A stretch of 13,661 nt of DNA. Origin: Pseudomonadota bacterium (GTDB taxonomy: Bacteria > Pseudomonadota > Gammaproteobacteria > Xanthomonadales > Xanthomonadaceae). Shown here in pieces: positions 13,248-13,661 of this stretch (positions are counted from its first letter, which is position 1; every line of letters starts with the position of its first letter). Location: assembly GCA_023423605.1 (NCBI GenBank), contig JAFAFF010000187.1, forward strand, positions 1 through 13,661, written 5' to 3'. A program made the translations under genes and the position numbers. The notes under the pieces are model-generated. The model saw only the letters and a program-made list of their open reading frames with translations, did no database searches and was not told where the DNA came from.

Positions 13248-13646
13248 ATGGCAAAGACCGCTAAGAAGGCTGCCCCGAAGAAGGCAGTAAAGAAAGTCGC
13301 TACCAAGGCAGCCGCCAAGCCGGCCGCGCCGAAGCCGATCAAGGAAGCACTGACCAAGTCCGGCCTGGTCGCGCACATCGCCGAAACCTCCGGCGTCGTC
13401 GCCAAGGACGTGCGCGCGGTGCTCGCCTCGCTGGAATCGGCGGTGTCCTCCTCGGTGCACAAGAAGGGCGCCGGCAGCTTCACCCTGCCGGGCCTGCTGA
13501 AGATCACCACCGTCAACGTTCCGGCCAAGCCGAAGCGCAAGGGCATCAACCCCTTCACCAAGGAAGAGCAGTGGTTCGCCGCCAAGCCGGCCACCACCAA
13601 GCTCAAGGTTCGCCCGCTGAAGAAGCTCAAGGACGCGGCGCTGTAA
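13248..13646 (+). CDS. HU-family DNA-binding protein with Lys/Ala-rich N-terminal tail
   Basis: This 132-aa nucleoid protein has residues 1-30 rich in Lys, Ala and Pro (KTAKKAAPKKAVKKVATKAA), a histone H1-like disordered tail. An HU/IHF-type domain follows from about 31 to 132. The helical dimerisation region is IKEALTKSGLVAHIAETSGV, followed by GAGSFTLPGLLKITTVN and a beta-arm around KPKRKGINPFTKEE (94-107), which matches the R-x-G-x-N-P-x-T-x-E arm of HU. Canonical HU is about 90 aa, so the extra length is mostly the tail. The start ATG 13248 has AGGAAA upstream. A 23-residue in-frame extension overlaps the promoter and was rejected. It probably binds DNA without sequence specificity and adds charge-based compaction through the tail. 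The window ends 15 bp after the stop, so its downstream neighbour is unseen. Confidence 0.9.
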   Translation: MAKTAKKAAPKKAVKKVATKAAAKPAAPKPIKEALTKSGLVAHIAETSGVVAKDVRAVLASLESAVSSSVHKKGAGSFTLPGLLKITTVNVPAKPKRKGINPFTKEEQWFAAKPATTKLKVRPLKKLKDAAL

Positions 13647-13661
13647 ATCGCCCTGCAGTCC

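Overview
The window is a GC-rich (roughly two-thirds G+C by eye) chromosomal segment, most likely from Stenotrophomonas or a close relative in the Xanthomonadaceae. Three observations support this. First, it carries the MurL/MurD2 pair that makes the D-glutamate of peptidoglycan by an alternative route described in Xanthomonas. Second, it carries a single-chain aspartate kinase/diaminopimelate decarboxylase fusion (LysAC). Third, it has short palindromes with terminal GTAG, like the SMAG/REP elements of S. maltophilia. No phage, transposase, CRISPR array, tRNA or rRNA was seen.

Layout, left to right. (1) 2-190: the 3' end of a cysteine-rich gene that resembles a CVNH (cyanovirin-N-like) domain. 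(2) 419-2032 (-): a GH13 subfamily 23-like alpha-glucosidase, transcribed away from ispB (2235-3239, +), the long-chain polyprenyl diphosphate synthase for the ubiquinone side chain. A LacI-type candidate operator lies in the 202-bp divergent spacer. (3) 3240-3293: a near-perfect 26-bp bidirectional terminator hairpin between convergent ispB and murD2. (4) 3294-8713 (-): lysAC, then murL, then murD2, in transcription order. (5) 8788-10658 (+): two tandem PhzF-family paralogues, both 291 aa, divergent from lysAC and separated by REP elements and a C10 tract. (6) 10695-12368 (-): an exported YtcJ-type amidohydrolase, convergent with the second phzF gene across a strong hairpin. (7) 12453-12887 (-): osmC. 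(8) 12888-13247: a 360-bp noncoding stretch. (9) 13248-13646 (+): an HU-family protein with a Lys/Ala/Pro-rich histone-like tail.

How the genes work together. The lysAC-murL-murD2 block is the functional core. LysAC acts at the first (aspartate kinase) and last (DAP to lysine) steps of the DAP/lysine pathway, so it sets the pool of meso-DAP, the third residue of the peptidoglycan stem peptide. MurD2 adds L-Glu to UDP-MurNAc-L-Ala, and MurL epimerises that residue to D-Glu, the second residue. The cluster therefore joins supply of stem residues 2 and 3. The two PhzF-like proteins next door share the DAP-epimerase fold at family level. Their substrates are unknown, and the second copy has lost a conserved active-site serine.

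No wholly new system is claimed. The items most worth a second look are the QueC-like PP-loop plus four-cysteine pattern in MurL, the active-site divergence of the PhzF pair, the GTAG palindromes that supply the stop codons of two separate genes, and the candidate operator of the alpha-glucosidase.
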